This document shows, piece by piece, positions 32,160-42,200 of a stretch of 64,000 nt of DNA. How positions within the stretch are numbered: position 1 is the stretch's first letter; the number at the start of each line of letters is the position of its first letter. Both the position numbers and the translations under genes were made by a program. The DNA is from Ottelia alismoides. Taxonomy: Eukaryota; Streptophyta; Magnoliopsida; Alismatales; Hydrocharitaceae. The notes under the pieces were generated by a model that searched no databases, was not told the DNA's origin, and saw nothing but the letters and a program-made list of their open reading frames with translations. The DNA lies in NCBI GenBank assembly GCA_037367405.1, contig JAZKJV010009775.1:186001-250000 (forward strand), in the 5' to 3' direction.

Positions 32160-33836
32160 CTATATAAATCTGTGTCCCTGATGATCAGGTACACGACTCG
32201 GACCCCAGACATCAATATGAAATAACTCAAACTTGGAGGTACTACTCCGACCTGGATGACTGGGAAAAGACGACCTGTGATGCTTTCCCAACTGACACGC
32301 CTCACACTGAATAGGTGTGTGAGGAAGACTATACGGTAACACTTGACGCAACTTCTGAAGCGGTAAATGACCAAAGCGCAGATGCCACAATAAAGTAGAT
32401 ACTTGTCCAGAAGGAGAGGATGAGGCTCCAGCAAATGGGGTATGAATCAGGCGGTAGAGGCCTCCTTGCTCATAGCCACGACCAATCACGTTGCCCGTAC
32501 GGATGTCCTGAAAAATCAAAGAAGATGGATCAAAAATTGCCCGACAATGTAGATCCTTCGTAATCTGACTAATTGATAACAAATTCATCGAAAATGCAGG
32601 TGCATGTAGCACATTTTTGAGCTGCATAGAAGATGTCAATCTAATCTCCCCCTGACCGGTGATGGGGGAATGTGTACCATTGGCAATTACTACAGTACGT
32701 CCTGGAGGGATCTGAGTATATCCTGTAAGTAGACTCTGGTCGCCACATAGGTGATGTGTAGCGCCCGAGTCCATAATCCATGGTATATTATCTGATCTAC
32801 TACTGTTGAGTGCAAGTATACTACCTGAGGCACTGGTAGATGCAGAGGCAGAAGCAGCGGCATCAGAATGACTCTCTGCAGTCGGTGCTAGTCCAGATGG
32901 TGTAATAATGCCCCTCAGACGGGCAACAAGATCGTCGAACCGTTGATCCAAAATAGCAGCAGATGGAGGCTCTATCTGCTCAGCAGCTCGTGCGGATGCA
33001 GGAAATCCATGCTTCGAGTAGCATGTATCTTCATTGTGTCCAACTCGGTGACAGTAGGAACATGTTGGCCTAGTGCAGCCACCCCTTCCACGAGGTCCAC
33101 GTCCACGGCCCTGGTGATGAAATCCGCGACCTCTGTTGGCTGCCATAGCTGAAGAATTCTGACTCGCAACCGTGGAAGGAACTGTGATCCGACTCAATCT
33201 ATGAAAAGATTCCTCCATGGGAGGAATAGTCGAGTCAGCCAAAATCTGTGATCGTGCCGCCTCATATTCTGGATCGAGTGCAGCCAGGAACACACCCACC
33301 ATGGTCGCATTCCTGTATGTCTTCTGCTGTTCTGGCGTGGCAGTAAGAGGCATGAAGCTATAGAGCTTCTCGAACATCCCTCTCAGTGATGTATAGAGAG
33401 AATGTAAAGGGCGACCATTCTGCTTTATTGTGAATATATCATGCTGAAGTTGCAGAATCTTCGTCTCGTTCTTCGCCTGAGAGTATGTTGCCACCAGAAT
33501 ATCCCACATATCCTTGGTTGTGGGTTGATGTAGGATGTCATTGGCAATTTCAATAGCCAACGTACCAGATAGCCAAACCTTGGCATATGCATCACCGGCC
33601 TCCCAAGAGGCATTGACTCCAGTCTTCTCTGCAGGCTCAGGTTCGGTAAGAATGTGCTTCTTACATGTTGACTTCATCATACTCATGAACTGCATTGCCC
33701 AGAGTTCATAGTTTGTACCGTCCATCTTGACAATAGGCCCTGGACCACGAAAGGCGCCAATAGATGGGATATCCGCCTTGCTTTCTGACATACTGGATGT
33801 GGAAGACTGGAGCGATTGACCGAAGATGAGCTTCAT
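32160..33836 (-). pseudogene. copia 2 gag, protease and integrase N-terminus
   Basis: 558 codons open. The likely translation start is the internal MSESKADIPSIGAF (near 33788), matching the copia 1 gag start. Domains in order: gag (KMDGTNYELWAMQFMSMMKS), Arg/Gly-rich stretch, zinc knuckle CSYCHRVGHNEDTC (intact CCHC), protease WIMDSGATHHLC, integrase zinc domain (HLRFGHLPLQKL.., CEACQLGKHHRSS), and FHIDVWGPSRVPDHQG. The frame changes by one base between 32160 and 32044 before the rest of integrase. gag itself appears intact and could still be made. Confidence 0.92.
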
Positions 33837-33899
33837 CTACAATGACATAGACGAGATTAGTTGCATGTGTAGACCTCAAGCAACTATCCCCATGAAGAT

Positions 33900-34331
33900 G
33901 TGCGTGCTAAGCCCTACACTCGCGCAGGCACAGAGAAGATGCATGCGCAGGTCCTGGACAGTAGATGCATGCGACCGGGGATGCGTGCACTGGAGATGCA
34001 CTAGGCCTGCACTGGAGATGCGCTACGGGTGCGCACAGGTGATCGCGCACAGGTGATGGCGCACATGCGCAGGGAGGTGCAGGTGATCGCGCACAGGTGC
34101 AGGAAGGCGCAGGGGGGCGCACAGGTGCTACAACGCGCAAGGATGCGCGCACAGGCGCACAGCGCACATGTGCTACACGCAGTGGCGCAGCAGCGATTGG
34201 AGAGGCGACGCCGATGGAACAAAGCCGAGCACGGGCGGCACCGATGGAGCGAGAAGGAAAGGCCGGCGGGTGTGGTGGGGTTAGGGTTAGGGTTTCGAAA
34301 ACTCCGGTCTAGGACCGTCGCTCTGATACCA
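33900..34331 (-). other. copia 2 leader with repeated GCGCACAGGTG motif and PBS
   Basis: The leader between the 5' LTR and gag has an irregular array of GCGCACAGGTG-like units (about 34020-34190) and a short TTAGGGTTAGGG run at 34281-34292. The PBS TGGTATCAGAGCG is at 34331 downward on the minus strand. No gene is supported in the GC-rich open frames here. Confidence 0.7.
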
Positions 34332-34476
34332 TGTTGGGAAAAATGAACGGCATGTCTATTCCATAAGCCCTAGGCTCTCTTATATAGGAGAGTAGCCTAT
34401 GGGTAAATTACATAAAGCATACTACTGAAAAATAAAATAACGAAGAGGTACAGGCACTACTCTATATGCGTCAACA
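34332..34476 (-). repeat. 5' LTR of copia 2 with TATA box
   Basis: 145 bp. A TATA element CCTATATAAG (minus strand, 34388-34379) sits between imperfect inverted arms (GGCTCTC and GAGAGTAGCC), the likely promoter. Flanked by CCTAC on the right. Confidence 0.93.
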
Positions 34477-34481
34477 CCTAC

Positions 34482-34503
34482 TCTATAATCAATTTGTTCT
34501 ACA
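34482..34503 (+). repeat. 5' LTR of copia 3, right part
   Basis: Last 22 bases of the split LTR, ending TTGTTCTACA, followed at once by the PBS TGGTATCAGAGCC (34504-34516). Confidence 0.75.
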
Positions 34504-34516
34504 TGGTATCAGAGCC
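34504..34516 (+). other. PBS of copia 3
   Basis: TGGTATCAGAGCC on the plus strand directly after the LTR end, complementary to initiator tRNA-Met. It shows that the element continues to the right. The leader runs from 34517 to about 37945 and is interrupted by the non-autonomous LTR element. Confidence 0.8.
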
Positions 34517-34960
34517 ACCCATCATGTTCATTTTGTTGTAATCGGAGTTGTTCGTTGCTTGGATGACTGTGTGCTCGCCTCTTGTATTTTCTCTTTGCAT
34601 GGGATAAAATGCTCTTCGCCGTGCAACCCCTTGGATCATGGTCATTGTCCATGTGATTGAGGGACCCATCCCTCATGGCCCTGCTTGCTACGTGCCCTCG
34701 CGGACAAGGCTTCCAACCCCTTGATTCTTGTGTGATGCCCCCTAACTATTGCGCGCCATCGCGGCCAAGTGCCCCCCCCGAGGGGCCTCCCTGCTACGCG
34801 GGCCATCGCAGTCAAGAGCTCCCTGCCCAACCCAGTATGTTTTGTGTGTGCTGCCTCCTCCCTGTGGTTCTGCCCTCCCAGCATGTCTTGTGCGTACTGA
34901 TTCTGTGTGTGGTTGCCCTGTTCTGGCATCTTCGTGGTTCGTTGTCACCTCCAAGTGGTT

Positions 34961-35511
34961 TGATGCAAATAGGTTTTGACGTCGACGTTGGAAAATAACA
35001 ATTTATTTTTGGTGGATTTTGGTGGAAGAAATAGAAGGGTTGAGAAGAGAAATTGGAGGGGTTGAGAGGAAGAAAAACTCGTCGGAACGAGGGGTTTGGA
35101 GAAGATAACTCGCCGGGAATGCGAGGGGTTGAAGGAGAAGACCGCGGAGATCGTGTGGAGGGAGAGAGAGAAGGAGAGGGGATAGAGATAAAAATCTCAA
35201 TATTTAATTCATAACTCACTGATTAAAACAATGGGCTACCCTCTCTTTATATAGGAGAGAGGGTTTACAAAAATAGTAAATAAATCAAAATTAACAACTA
35301 ATTTTATCCTAATTGACCTCTAATTACCTTAATTGGACTCTAAATTATTTAATTGACCCAAATTACATTTAAACTCTACGAAATAAACGTTGAGATCACA
35401 GGCGATCTCAATTATTTAATTAGACCAATACGACCGCTAAAAACGTAAATAAAATTGATTATTATTTAATTAAATAAATGTGGCCCTATAATTTGGGGTC
35501 ACGCTGCATCA
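34961..35511 (-). repeat. 3' LTR of the non-autonomous element
   Basis: 551 bp. A TATA-like TATATAAAG (minus strand) is enclosed by a perfect 9-bp inverted repeat, ACCCTCTCT (35238-35246) and AGAGAGGGT (35256-35264). Confidence 0.93.
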
Positions 35512-35524
35512 ACTCTCCACCGCT

Positions 35525-37204
35525 TTAAAAATTCGGCTCCTGACGAATTGCGTGAACTGCAGGCTTGGAGGATGATTCGACGCCTTCCGTCGTCTTCTGG
35601 AAGAACTGATGTGGAGCGAACGGCGGGATCCATGTGCGGGCGGGAAAGGCGCGACCGTTGTGGTTGAAGAACATGTGCGGTGCGTACGGCGGCGGCGTCG
35701 CGACTGTTGACTCCTTCCCATGATGCTCAAAAAATTGATGCGGCATGGAGAATATGGCCCTTGAATAATCCATAATGAAGCAATGGCACAAGGAGAGGAG
35801 AAGAGGGAATGTGGATAAGGAATGAAGCCATGGGGTCCTTAAATAGGGAAAACCCAAGGTCCTAGTCCTATTTGGATAAGAAAAATCCCCCATTCTCTGA
35901 TTTCCAGCCTTGTTTTTTAAAGATTTCAGCCGCCAGGGGTGTGGCCGCAATTTGCGCACCCCTTCCTTCTTCTCTTCTTGCATAAGGCTTTGGGCCTGTC
36001 TGTAAATAGAGGACTTAGTTATTTTTATTATGCAATTTTTCCAAATCTCTTTCCAATCCCACGTTCTGTGGGACTCGGGATGCACCATCTTCGGGGTGCC
36101 CGTTAGGGCATGCGCGGGTTTCTCGAATATATGTAGCAGCTTGCGGCGGCGGGGCTTGACCAAGGTTCCGCGCAGGAGGCACGGCACCGTGGGGCGGCGG
36201 GAGCTGGTCGAAGCTCCGCGCAAGGGGCGCGCACGCCTGGAACGGGGGAGCGACGGCATCCGGTCGCGCGGCGCTGGGGCGCGGCGTGGCATGGGGGTGC
36301 TTTCGCACAACTGTGACCCGCAACAGTGAGGAGCGGTGCATACGGCGACGAGGGGGGGATGCTGAGGTGCGGGGATTCGCGCCGGTGAGGGGGGAAGCAA
36401 AGGGAGGGCGTGGCGGCTATGGCGGTGCGGATGGGGGGCGAGGGCGGTGACTAGTGCGAGGGAAGGGGGTTGGGTGGCTGGCGGAGGAGCGGGGCGAGGG
36501 AAAGGGGGGCCGTGGAGCCAGGGGGAGGGGCGTGAGGGAGGGGGAGGTTCCTGGGGTCCGTGGGGAAGCAGGAGGAGGAGGGGGGGCGCTGCGGGTGGGG
36601 GCGGCAGCAGCAGAGGTGGGGGTGGCGGGGTTGCGATGGGAAAGGAAGGGAGGGAAGGTTGGTGGTGCGTAGGGGATTTGCGGATTGGCGTGCGCTGGGA
36701 GGGGGGCTGCGAGGTAAGGGGTGGGGCTGGAGGGTTTGTCGGGGTGGTGAGGGTCGCGGGAGGGACCGTTGGTTGCACGGGGGTGGCACCGGGAGGTGGT
36801 GGCGGGGAGGGGAAACTCGCTGGCGGCGTGTGGGTTGTGACGGGAGAGGCCGGGGGTTTGGAGATGTTGCCGGAAACCTGTGGAAGGGTCGTAGATGGTG
36901 CCGGAGTCGTTTCCGGTGGCGTTTGCAGGTCTGAAGGCGCTTGGACAGCCACCGTTTTATCGCCTTTTCCTACTAAAACGGTCTGGACAGCAACGGATCC
37001 TTCGTGTGCAGCGAGCTTTTCGTCGTGGACGGCGAGATCTTCGTCGGTTAGAGCGTCCAGCCATGCGTGAACCTTGATGCACGCGACAAGTCGATGCCGG
37101 AACTTCTTTGAACGATACGGATCATGAGATGGGCGGCGGAGCCCGAACTTCGCACACCAATAGTCGACAGGATCGTCGAATCGTAGGAACGATTCGAAAT
37201 CCAT
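35525..37204 (-). CDS. Proline-rich protein of unknown function in a non-autonomous LTR element
   Basis: 559 codons from the ATG at 37204, which directly follows the PBS; the frame is also open upstream through the 5' LTR to 37477. Residues 1 to about 75 form a compact, charged, non-repetitive region (MDFESFLRFDDPVDYWCAKF, RRPSHDPYRSKKFRHRLVAC, WLDALTDEDLAVHDEK). Residues about 95-330 are extremely rich in Pro, Thr, Ser, Leu and Ala, coded by a GC-rich tract. A basic Arg-rich region follows. The C-terminus has three related motifs, PHQFFEHHGKES, PHMFFNHNGRAF and PHQFFQKTTEG. It is not a gag I can identify, and no zinc knuckle or protease is present. The end lies about 14 bases before the 3' LTR. 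It might be a diverged gag-like protein or captured host sequence. Function unknown. Confidence 0.6.
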   Translation of the reverse strand: MDFESFLRFDDPVDYWCAKFGLRRPSHDPYRSKKFRHRLVACIKVHAWLDALTDEDLAVHDEKLAAHEGSVAVQTVLVGKGDKTVAVQAPSDLQTPPETTPAPSTTLPQVSGNISKPPASPVTTHTPPASFPSPPPPPGATPVQPTVPPATLTTPTNPPAPPLTSQPPSQRTPIRKSPTHHQPSLPSFPIATPPPPPLLLPPPPAAPPLLLLLPHGPQEPPPPSRPSPWLHGPPFPRPAPPPATQPPSLALVTALAPHPHRHSRHALPLLPPSPARIPAPQHPPLVAVCTAPHCCGSQLCESTPMPRRAPAPRDRMPSLPRSRRARPLRGASTSSRRPTVPCLLRGTLVKPRRRKLLHIFEKPAHALTGTPKMVHPESHRTWDWKEIWKNCIIKITKSSIYRQAQSLMQEEKKEGVRKLRPHPWRLKSLKNKAGNQRMGDFSYPNRTRTLGFPYLRTPWLHSLSTFPLLLSLCHCFIMDYSRAIFSMPHQFFEHHGKESTVATPPPYAPHMFFNHNGRAFPARTWIPPFAPHQFFQKTTEGVESSSKPAVHAIRQEPNF

Positions 37205-37216
37205 GCTCTGATACCA
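37205..37216 (-). other. PBS of the non-autonomous element
   Basis: TGGTATCAGAGC on the minus strand, two bases inside the 5' LTR, with the ATG of the long ORF following without spacer. Confidence 0.9.
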
Positions 37217-37218
37217 AT

Positions 37219-37769
37219 TGATGCAAATAGGTTTTGGCGTCGACGTTGGAAAATAACAATTTATTTTTGGTGGATTTTGGTGGAAGAAATAGAAGGGTTG
37301 AGAAGAGAAATTAGAGGGGTTGAGAGGAAGAAAAACTCGTCGGAACGAGGGGTTTGGAGAAGATAACTCGCCGGGAATGCGAGGGGTTGAAGGAGAAGAC
37401 CGCGGAGATCGCGTGGAGGGAGAGAGAGAAGGAGAGGGGATAGAGATAAAAATCTCAATATTTAATTCATAACTCACTGATTAAAACAATGGGCTACCCT
37501 CTCTTCATATAGGAGAGAGGGTTTACAAAAATAGTAAATAAATCAAAATTAACAACTAATTTTATCCTAATTGACCTCTAATTACCTTAATTGGACTCTA
37601 AATTATTTAATTGACCCAAATTACATTTAAACTCTACGAAATAAACGTTGAGATCACAGGCGATCTCAATTATTTAATTAGACCAATACGACCGCTAAAA
37701 ACGTAAATAAAATTGATTATTATTTAATTAAATAAATGTGGCCCTATAATTTGGGGTCACGCTGCATCA
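37219..37769 (-). repeat. 5' LTR of the non-autonomous element
   Basis: 551 bp. The TATA-like element reads TATATGAAG here against TATATAAAG in the 3' LTR, one of about four differences between the LTRs. Confidence 0.93.
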
Positions 37770-37945
37770 TGGTTGCTCGTGTGCTGAAAAAAGAGGTGTT
37801 CCTTTTGGGTGGTGTTTTCGAGCAACAACTATTTTTTTGTCTTCTTGTGGAAGAAGCAAAGGGACCGTAGGTCCCGCTCAGTGAGCCAATCTTCATACCT
37901 CTTCCCTTGAGTTATTCTTATTATTTTTTCCTCTTGTCTACATTA

Positions 37946-38705
37946 TGGCATTGAAAGATATCGGGGATAATATAATTGTTAAATGGATAATAATCTGCCT
38001 CAAATAACTACAAAAGTTGAAAAAAAAACAATTATTTGATGTGGTCAGTTGCTTTGGAAGTTGCTCTAGCCTCGTGAGGTAGAGGGGTTAATTAGGGAAC
38101 AGTGGTTCACATGAGAAAGCATGCATGGACAAAAGAAATAGGACATTAGAATGTACCAGTTGAGTAGGGAGGTTTGCACCATGAGACAAGGTGAAATGTC
38201 TATTGCGGGTTATTATGCTGCCCCAAAAGCAAAATGAGAGGAAATTGGTTATTTTTGGGATGAAATATGGAAGTAACAGATTTTTATTTCTCTTGGTGGC
38301 CTCAATAATGAGTTTGAGGCTACTAGGACTCAACTGTTGACGACTGGGATAGAGTCTAATATTGAGGATGCCACGCCATTGAATCTGAAGAACGGTGTGT
38401 GGTTATGAAAGATGAAACTGTCTCAATTTTTAAGAAATATGCATTAATAAGCGAAGGAGGGACAAGTGGCTACCGGAAAGACAATAAGTGCGGGAAATAT
38501 AAGAAGATTGATCATGGAACAAACTATAATTGGGACCTTCATCTGGAATGGAAACCAAACAAAGGAAAGAAACATGTTACGATGTTTGTTGAAGGCAAAC
38601 GACTCACTGAAGATCAAATAAAGGATCTTTACACTTATGTTCAAAATAATCTCTCTCCGAACAAGCTGCGAGTGAAGCTAATGTTGTTAATTATGTCATG
38701 GCAGC
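37946..38705 (+). pseudogene. copia 3 gag
   Basis: The ATG at 37946 opens MALKDIGDNIIVK, after which frames shift. Recognisable gag sequence follows: EVCTMRQGEMSIAGYYAA, EEIGYFWDEIWK, LGGLNNEFEATRTQLL. A decayed zinc-knuckle region (CGKYKKIDHGTNYN, then WKPNKGKKH) falls within the open stretch 38399-38710. Several stops and frameshifts. It belongs to the plus-strand copia whose LTR and PBS are at 29158 and 34482-34516. Confidence 0.75.
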
Positions 38706-38729
38706 AATGAAAATAAAAGGTAACCATTA

Positions 38730-39009
38730 ATTAAAGATGAATGGATCATTGATAGTGGTGCTTCTGATCACATGACAAGTAATCCTAAGATGTTCCACAA
38801 CTATAGACTTTGCTCAGGAAGAACGTGCAAATTTGGCTGATGGATCCTCCATTAATGTGGCCGAAAAAGGAGGTATCTCTATTATTAATAAATTTCTAAT
38901 GAAAGATTGTCTTCATGTTCCTGACTTCCCTATCAACATTTTGTTTGTTTACCGCATTCTAAAGATCTGAGTTGTCGCCTAATGTTATGCTCAGTCGTGT
39001 GTCTTGCAG
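38730..39009 (+). pseudogene. copia 3 protease region
   Basis: DEWIIDSGASDHMTSNPKMF is the copia protease active-site block (DSGA). It is followed by a decayed segment with CLHVPDFPINILF. The reading is cut at 39009 by the RTE fragment and resumes at 39699 within a QDL codon context. Confidence 0.8.
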
Positions 39010-39686
39010 ATATGGAGAGCACATTTGATGGAAACAATGGTGAAATACTTGAGGTGAAGATTGGAGATGATAACACTCAGAAGCAAATATTCTTTTAGAT
39101 TCTTGGGATCTATTTTACAACAGGATGAGAAATTGATGGAGATGTTACTTATAGAATAAATACGGTTGGCTAAAGTAGAGAGGAGCCTCTATTATTCTTT
39201 GTAATAAGAAAATCCCTTTGGAAGTTAAAGAAAAGTATTACAAAGCAGTCGTGAGACCTCTTATGCTCTATAAGATAAGAATGTTGGTTAGTGAACCATA
39301 GACATATACAGAGAATGATAGTCACATAAATGAAAATGCTAATGTGGATGTGTGGTCATACACGAAAAGATCGGATTCAGAATGATGCGATCAAAAGGAA
39401 AGTTGGTGTAACTCCGATAGAGGATAAGATGAGAGAAAACTGCTTAAAATGATTTGGCCATTTGCAAAGGAGGTCGGTTAATGCACCAGTTAAAAGATGC
39501 GAGATTTGGGATGTTGAGCCTATTAAGAGAGGGTCTGGAAGGCCCAAGAAGTATTGGAATGCGACTATCCAAAGCGATCTTAGTTAATTGGATTTAAGCT
39601 CGAGAATGATCCAAAATAGATCTGAATGAAGGCAAAAAATCTATGTAGCCAACCCTACTTAATTGTAGGAAAAGGTGTTGTTGTAG
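39010..39686 (+). mobile_element. 5'-truncated RTE LINE fragment in copia 3
   Basis: Plus-strand remnant of the RTE 3' part: MESTFDGNNGE, KIGDDNTQK, LVNHRHIQRM, MLMWMCGHTRKDRIQNDAIK, then the 3' end with AAAAGGTGTTGTTGTAG. It is flanked by TGTGTCTTGCAG and TGCATCTTGCAG (12 bp, two mismatches), the same TSD length as the full-length RTE at 18.6 kb. Many stops. The copia frame VCLQ / DLRTRT reads across the insertion once one TSD copy is ignored. Confidence 0.85.
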
Positions 39687-39698
39687 TGCATCTTGCAG

Positions 39699-41147
39699 GA
39701 CTTGCGAACGAGGACGTAGATTGGGACTGGTTTGGTTTCCAATGGTCCTTATCGTCTTCCACCTCGCATCATCTCAAAGTGGATCACTGCTTCTGTAGAC
39801 AAAAGATTTGATGATATCCATACACTGAAACAATGGCATGAGTGTCTAGGTTACCAAGGTTATTCTATTACTCAACAGTTATTTCCCTATTTATCCAATA
39901 AAGTTGGACATGAGTTTCGCTTTTATTAAAGTGTACCAGTTATCCAAGCACGCTAGAACTGTCTACCCTAACTCAAGTAATAAAAATTCTTTGATTTTTC
40001 AAATTGTTCACTCTAATATGTGGGGACCTTCAAATTTGAAGAGCTTGGGCGGTCATTCTTATTTTACTACGTTCATAGGTGACATCTCACGTTATACATA
40101 TGTGCATTTGTTGAAGCATAGAAGAGGAGTGCCAAGTATTGTTCGGACCTTTGTGAACATGATAAAAAGGAATATGATTCAATGGTTAAGTTCTTACACC
40201 GACAATGCTTGGGAGTACTTTAAAGGATCTTTACACGATTTGATTAAAGAGAAGAGAGTTATTAATGACACTTCTTGCAGTTATACCCCCAACAGAATGG
40301 TATAGCTGAGAGAAAAATCGTCACTTATTGGAGGTCACTAGAGTTGCCCTGTTTCAGAGGAATGTGACTAAGAATTTTTTAGGAGAAGCGGTTTTTTATT
40401 GCTACTTATCTTATTAATAAGCGTCCATCTACTATTATTGACAAATAGGTTCCTTTCTCTGTTATACACCGAAATAAGACTCCTTTCAGTCTTGCTCCTC
40501 GTGTTTTTTGTTGCGTTTGCTTTGTACACAACTCTAGTCCTGGTTTACAAAAACTGGAACCTAGGGCTACAAGATGCATCCTTTTTCGCTACTCTAGTAC
40601 CCAAAAAGGGTACAAATGTTATGATCATGTAACAAAGAGACTCCATTTAAGTAAGGATGTTATATTCTGTGAACAAAAATCATATTATGGGAAGAGCTTT
40701 CCTAATGGGGTGCAGTGAAAAGAAGATTGAGGAAAATGAAGTTGGTTTTTACTTTCTAGTTGATATGCAAATTATGGTCTGCAGTCATCATAATAGCATT
40801 GGAAATATGAACAAGGACAAGTTCTTTGATCACGATTACAACATAAGAGAGGAAGTGGATAATAATGTTCTTCCTGGAGATAATAGTACACCAAAACTCA
40901 ATCCCAGTCTCTCCTCGGATGATCCATATCATGAGATCACTATAAGTAGTTCTTCTTCCATTGATATTTTTGTTGATGATGCTAGCGATATTCTTGATGA
41001 CTTAGTTGAAGATGTTGAGAATTTGGTGGATGATCAACTTGCAGTAAGAAAGCCTCCAAGATCTGTCAAGCTCTCCGCTCGCTACTTTGTGGAAAATTTT
41101 GTTTCTTACTCCAAGGTCAGTCCAAGATATAGAAGTTTTAGAGGATA
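39699..41147 (+). pseudogene. copia 3 integrase and connector
   Basis: After the RTE fragment: DLRTRT, stop, IGTGLVSNGPYRL (protease-integrase linker); HECLGYQGYSI and VYQLSKHARTVYPNSS (zinc domain, partly lost cysteines); FQIVHSNMWGPSNLKSLGGH; TDNAWEYFKGSLHDLI (catalytic region); then LAPRVFCCVCFVHNSSPG and KRLHLSKDVIF, with stops. The last open part is acidic and ends SARYFVENFVSYSKVSPRYR at about 41140. The copia sequence breaks there and resumes at about 57087 with RT. Confidence 0.8.
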
Positions 41148-42200
41148 GAGGGAGAAAGGCGGAAGAAGGCTTGACTGTGGTGGCAAATGCACGAAGGGGA
41201 GGCGATCTGGAGGACTATCGATACAGAGAAGTGTGAGGGTCTGAGGGCTACCAATGAGAAGGTTCGTAAGGACCACAGGGCTACCAAATGCAAAGAAGAG
41301 AGTGAGGGTAGATGTTATTGCTACAACACTTATGGTCACCGTGCTTCTTCTTGTTCATGAAGGCCACATTACTTTTGTTGCAGTGTTGTGGGACATCATA
41401 GGTCGTCGTGTTTTGTTCACAAAGTTGTTCAATTGTGTGGACCATCAAACCTGTGCCCACGACTATGCATTCCTCGATGTTGTACACATCTCGTACATTT
41501 AGCGAGGTTTTATGCTCTGCAAAACCATATTTTGAAGAAAAAAGGATGAATTCCTGATTGGGTGCTAGTCATTTGGAGTTTGGGATTCCACTTTGGTTAA
41601 GGAGGTTCTCTGGATGATTAGCGAGGGCTTCTCTGAGGATGTTTTGCTTGACGTCCTGACCTGTTGTGCTAGGGGGCTTTCAAGGAAGGAGGTTGACCTA
41701 ATACGATTATCGAAGCAATCCCCCTTTCGTTGGAGGTCACAGTTCTCAGATGGGAAGCTCGTGTCACTACTCTACATGTCGCATACATTATCGAGGTTCC
41801 CAATTTATCACGAACGGTGGAGATGTTAAACTAGGCATTGCGAAACGTCAGAGTCGTGAAGAAGATGCTGTCGAATTATTTTTTGCCGAGTGTGAATCAC
41901 CATGTCACCATTACAGTGATTGAGGGAAGGGAGGTGTTGACGACATAATGGCCATACTCCATGATGGTTGGGCGCGTGTGTTTCATATGTTGGTAAGGGT
42001 GATGACGCCCCCACCTCCTTTGGCTAAAGATATTGTTAGTGCTTTATTTCTCCGTGATTTTAAAGATGACATACACACAATATTATATCGTTTTCTCTCA
42101 ACATACTGCAATAGTGGATTTCAGCTCAACATGACTGCGAAGAGTCGTCGCTCTCAAGTGAAACAGAAGCTCAACCTTATAACTTGTCTGTGTTCAAAAG

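Larger units (their letters stand above)
29391..34476 (-). mobile_element. Ty1/copia LTR retrotransposon, structurally complete (copia 2)
   Basis: LTRs of 145 bp at 29391-29535 and 34332-34476 start TGTTGGGAAAAATG and end CGTCAACA. They differ at only two positions, so the insertion is recent. The perfect TSD is CCTAC (29386-29390, 34477-34481). The PBS is TGGTATCAGAGCG (minus strand, from 34331) and the PPT is CTCCATCTTGAGGGGGAG against the left LTR. gag-protease-integrase and integrase-RT-RNase H frames cover the interior, broken by one frameshift near 32100 and two stops. It sits inside the LTR of copia 3. Confidence 0.96.
34961..37769 (-). mobile_element. Non-autonomous LTR retrotransposon with a proline-rich ORF
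   Basis: LTRs of 551 bp at 34961-35511 and 37219-37769 start TGATGCAAATAGG and end GCTGCATCA, about 99% identical. The perfect TSD is TGGTT (34956-34960, 37770-37774). The PBS on the minus strand is TGGTATCAGAGC (37216-37205) and a purine tract AAAGCGGTGGAGAGT adjoins the left LTR. The 1.7-kb interior has no gag, protease, RT or integrase motif. It holds one long open frame instead. High LTR identity means recent mobilisation, presumably in trans. It landed in the leader of copia 3. Confidence 0.93.

Noticed and set aside
34278..34295. Telomere-like GGTTAGGGTTAGGG
   Set aside because: Two units only, inside the copia 2 leader; a similar AGATTAGGG short motif occurs in the copia 1 leader. Not an interstitial telomere array.
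36447..37070. Long G-rich plus-strand open frame
   Set aside because: Antisense of the proline-rich frame; Gly/Arg-rich translation is a by-product of GGG/GGC-rich sequence and has no known domain.
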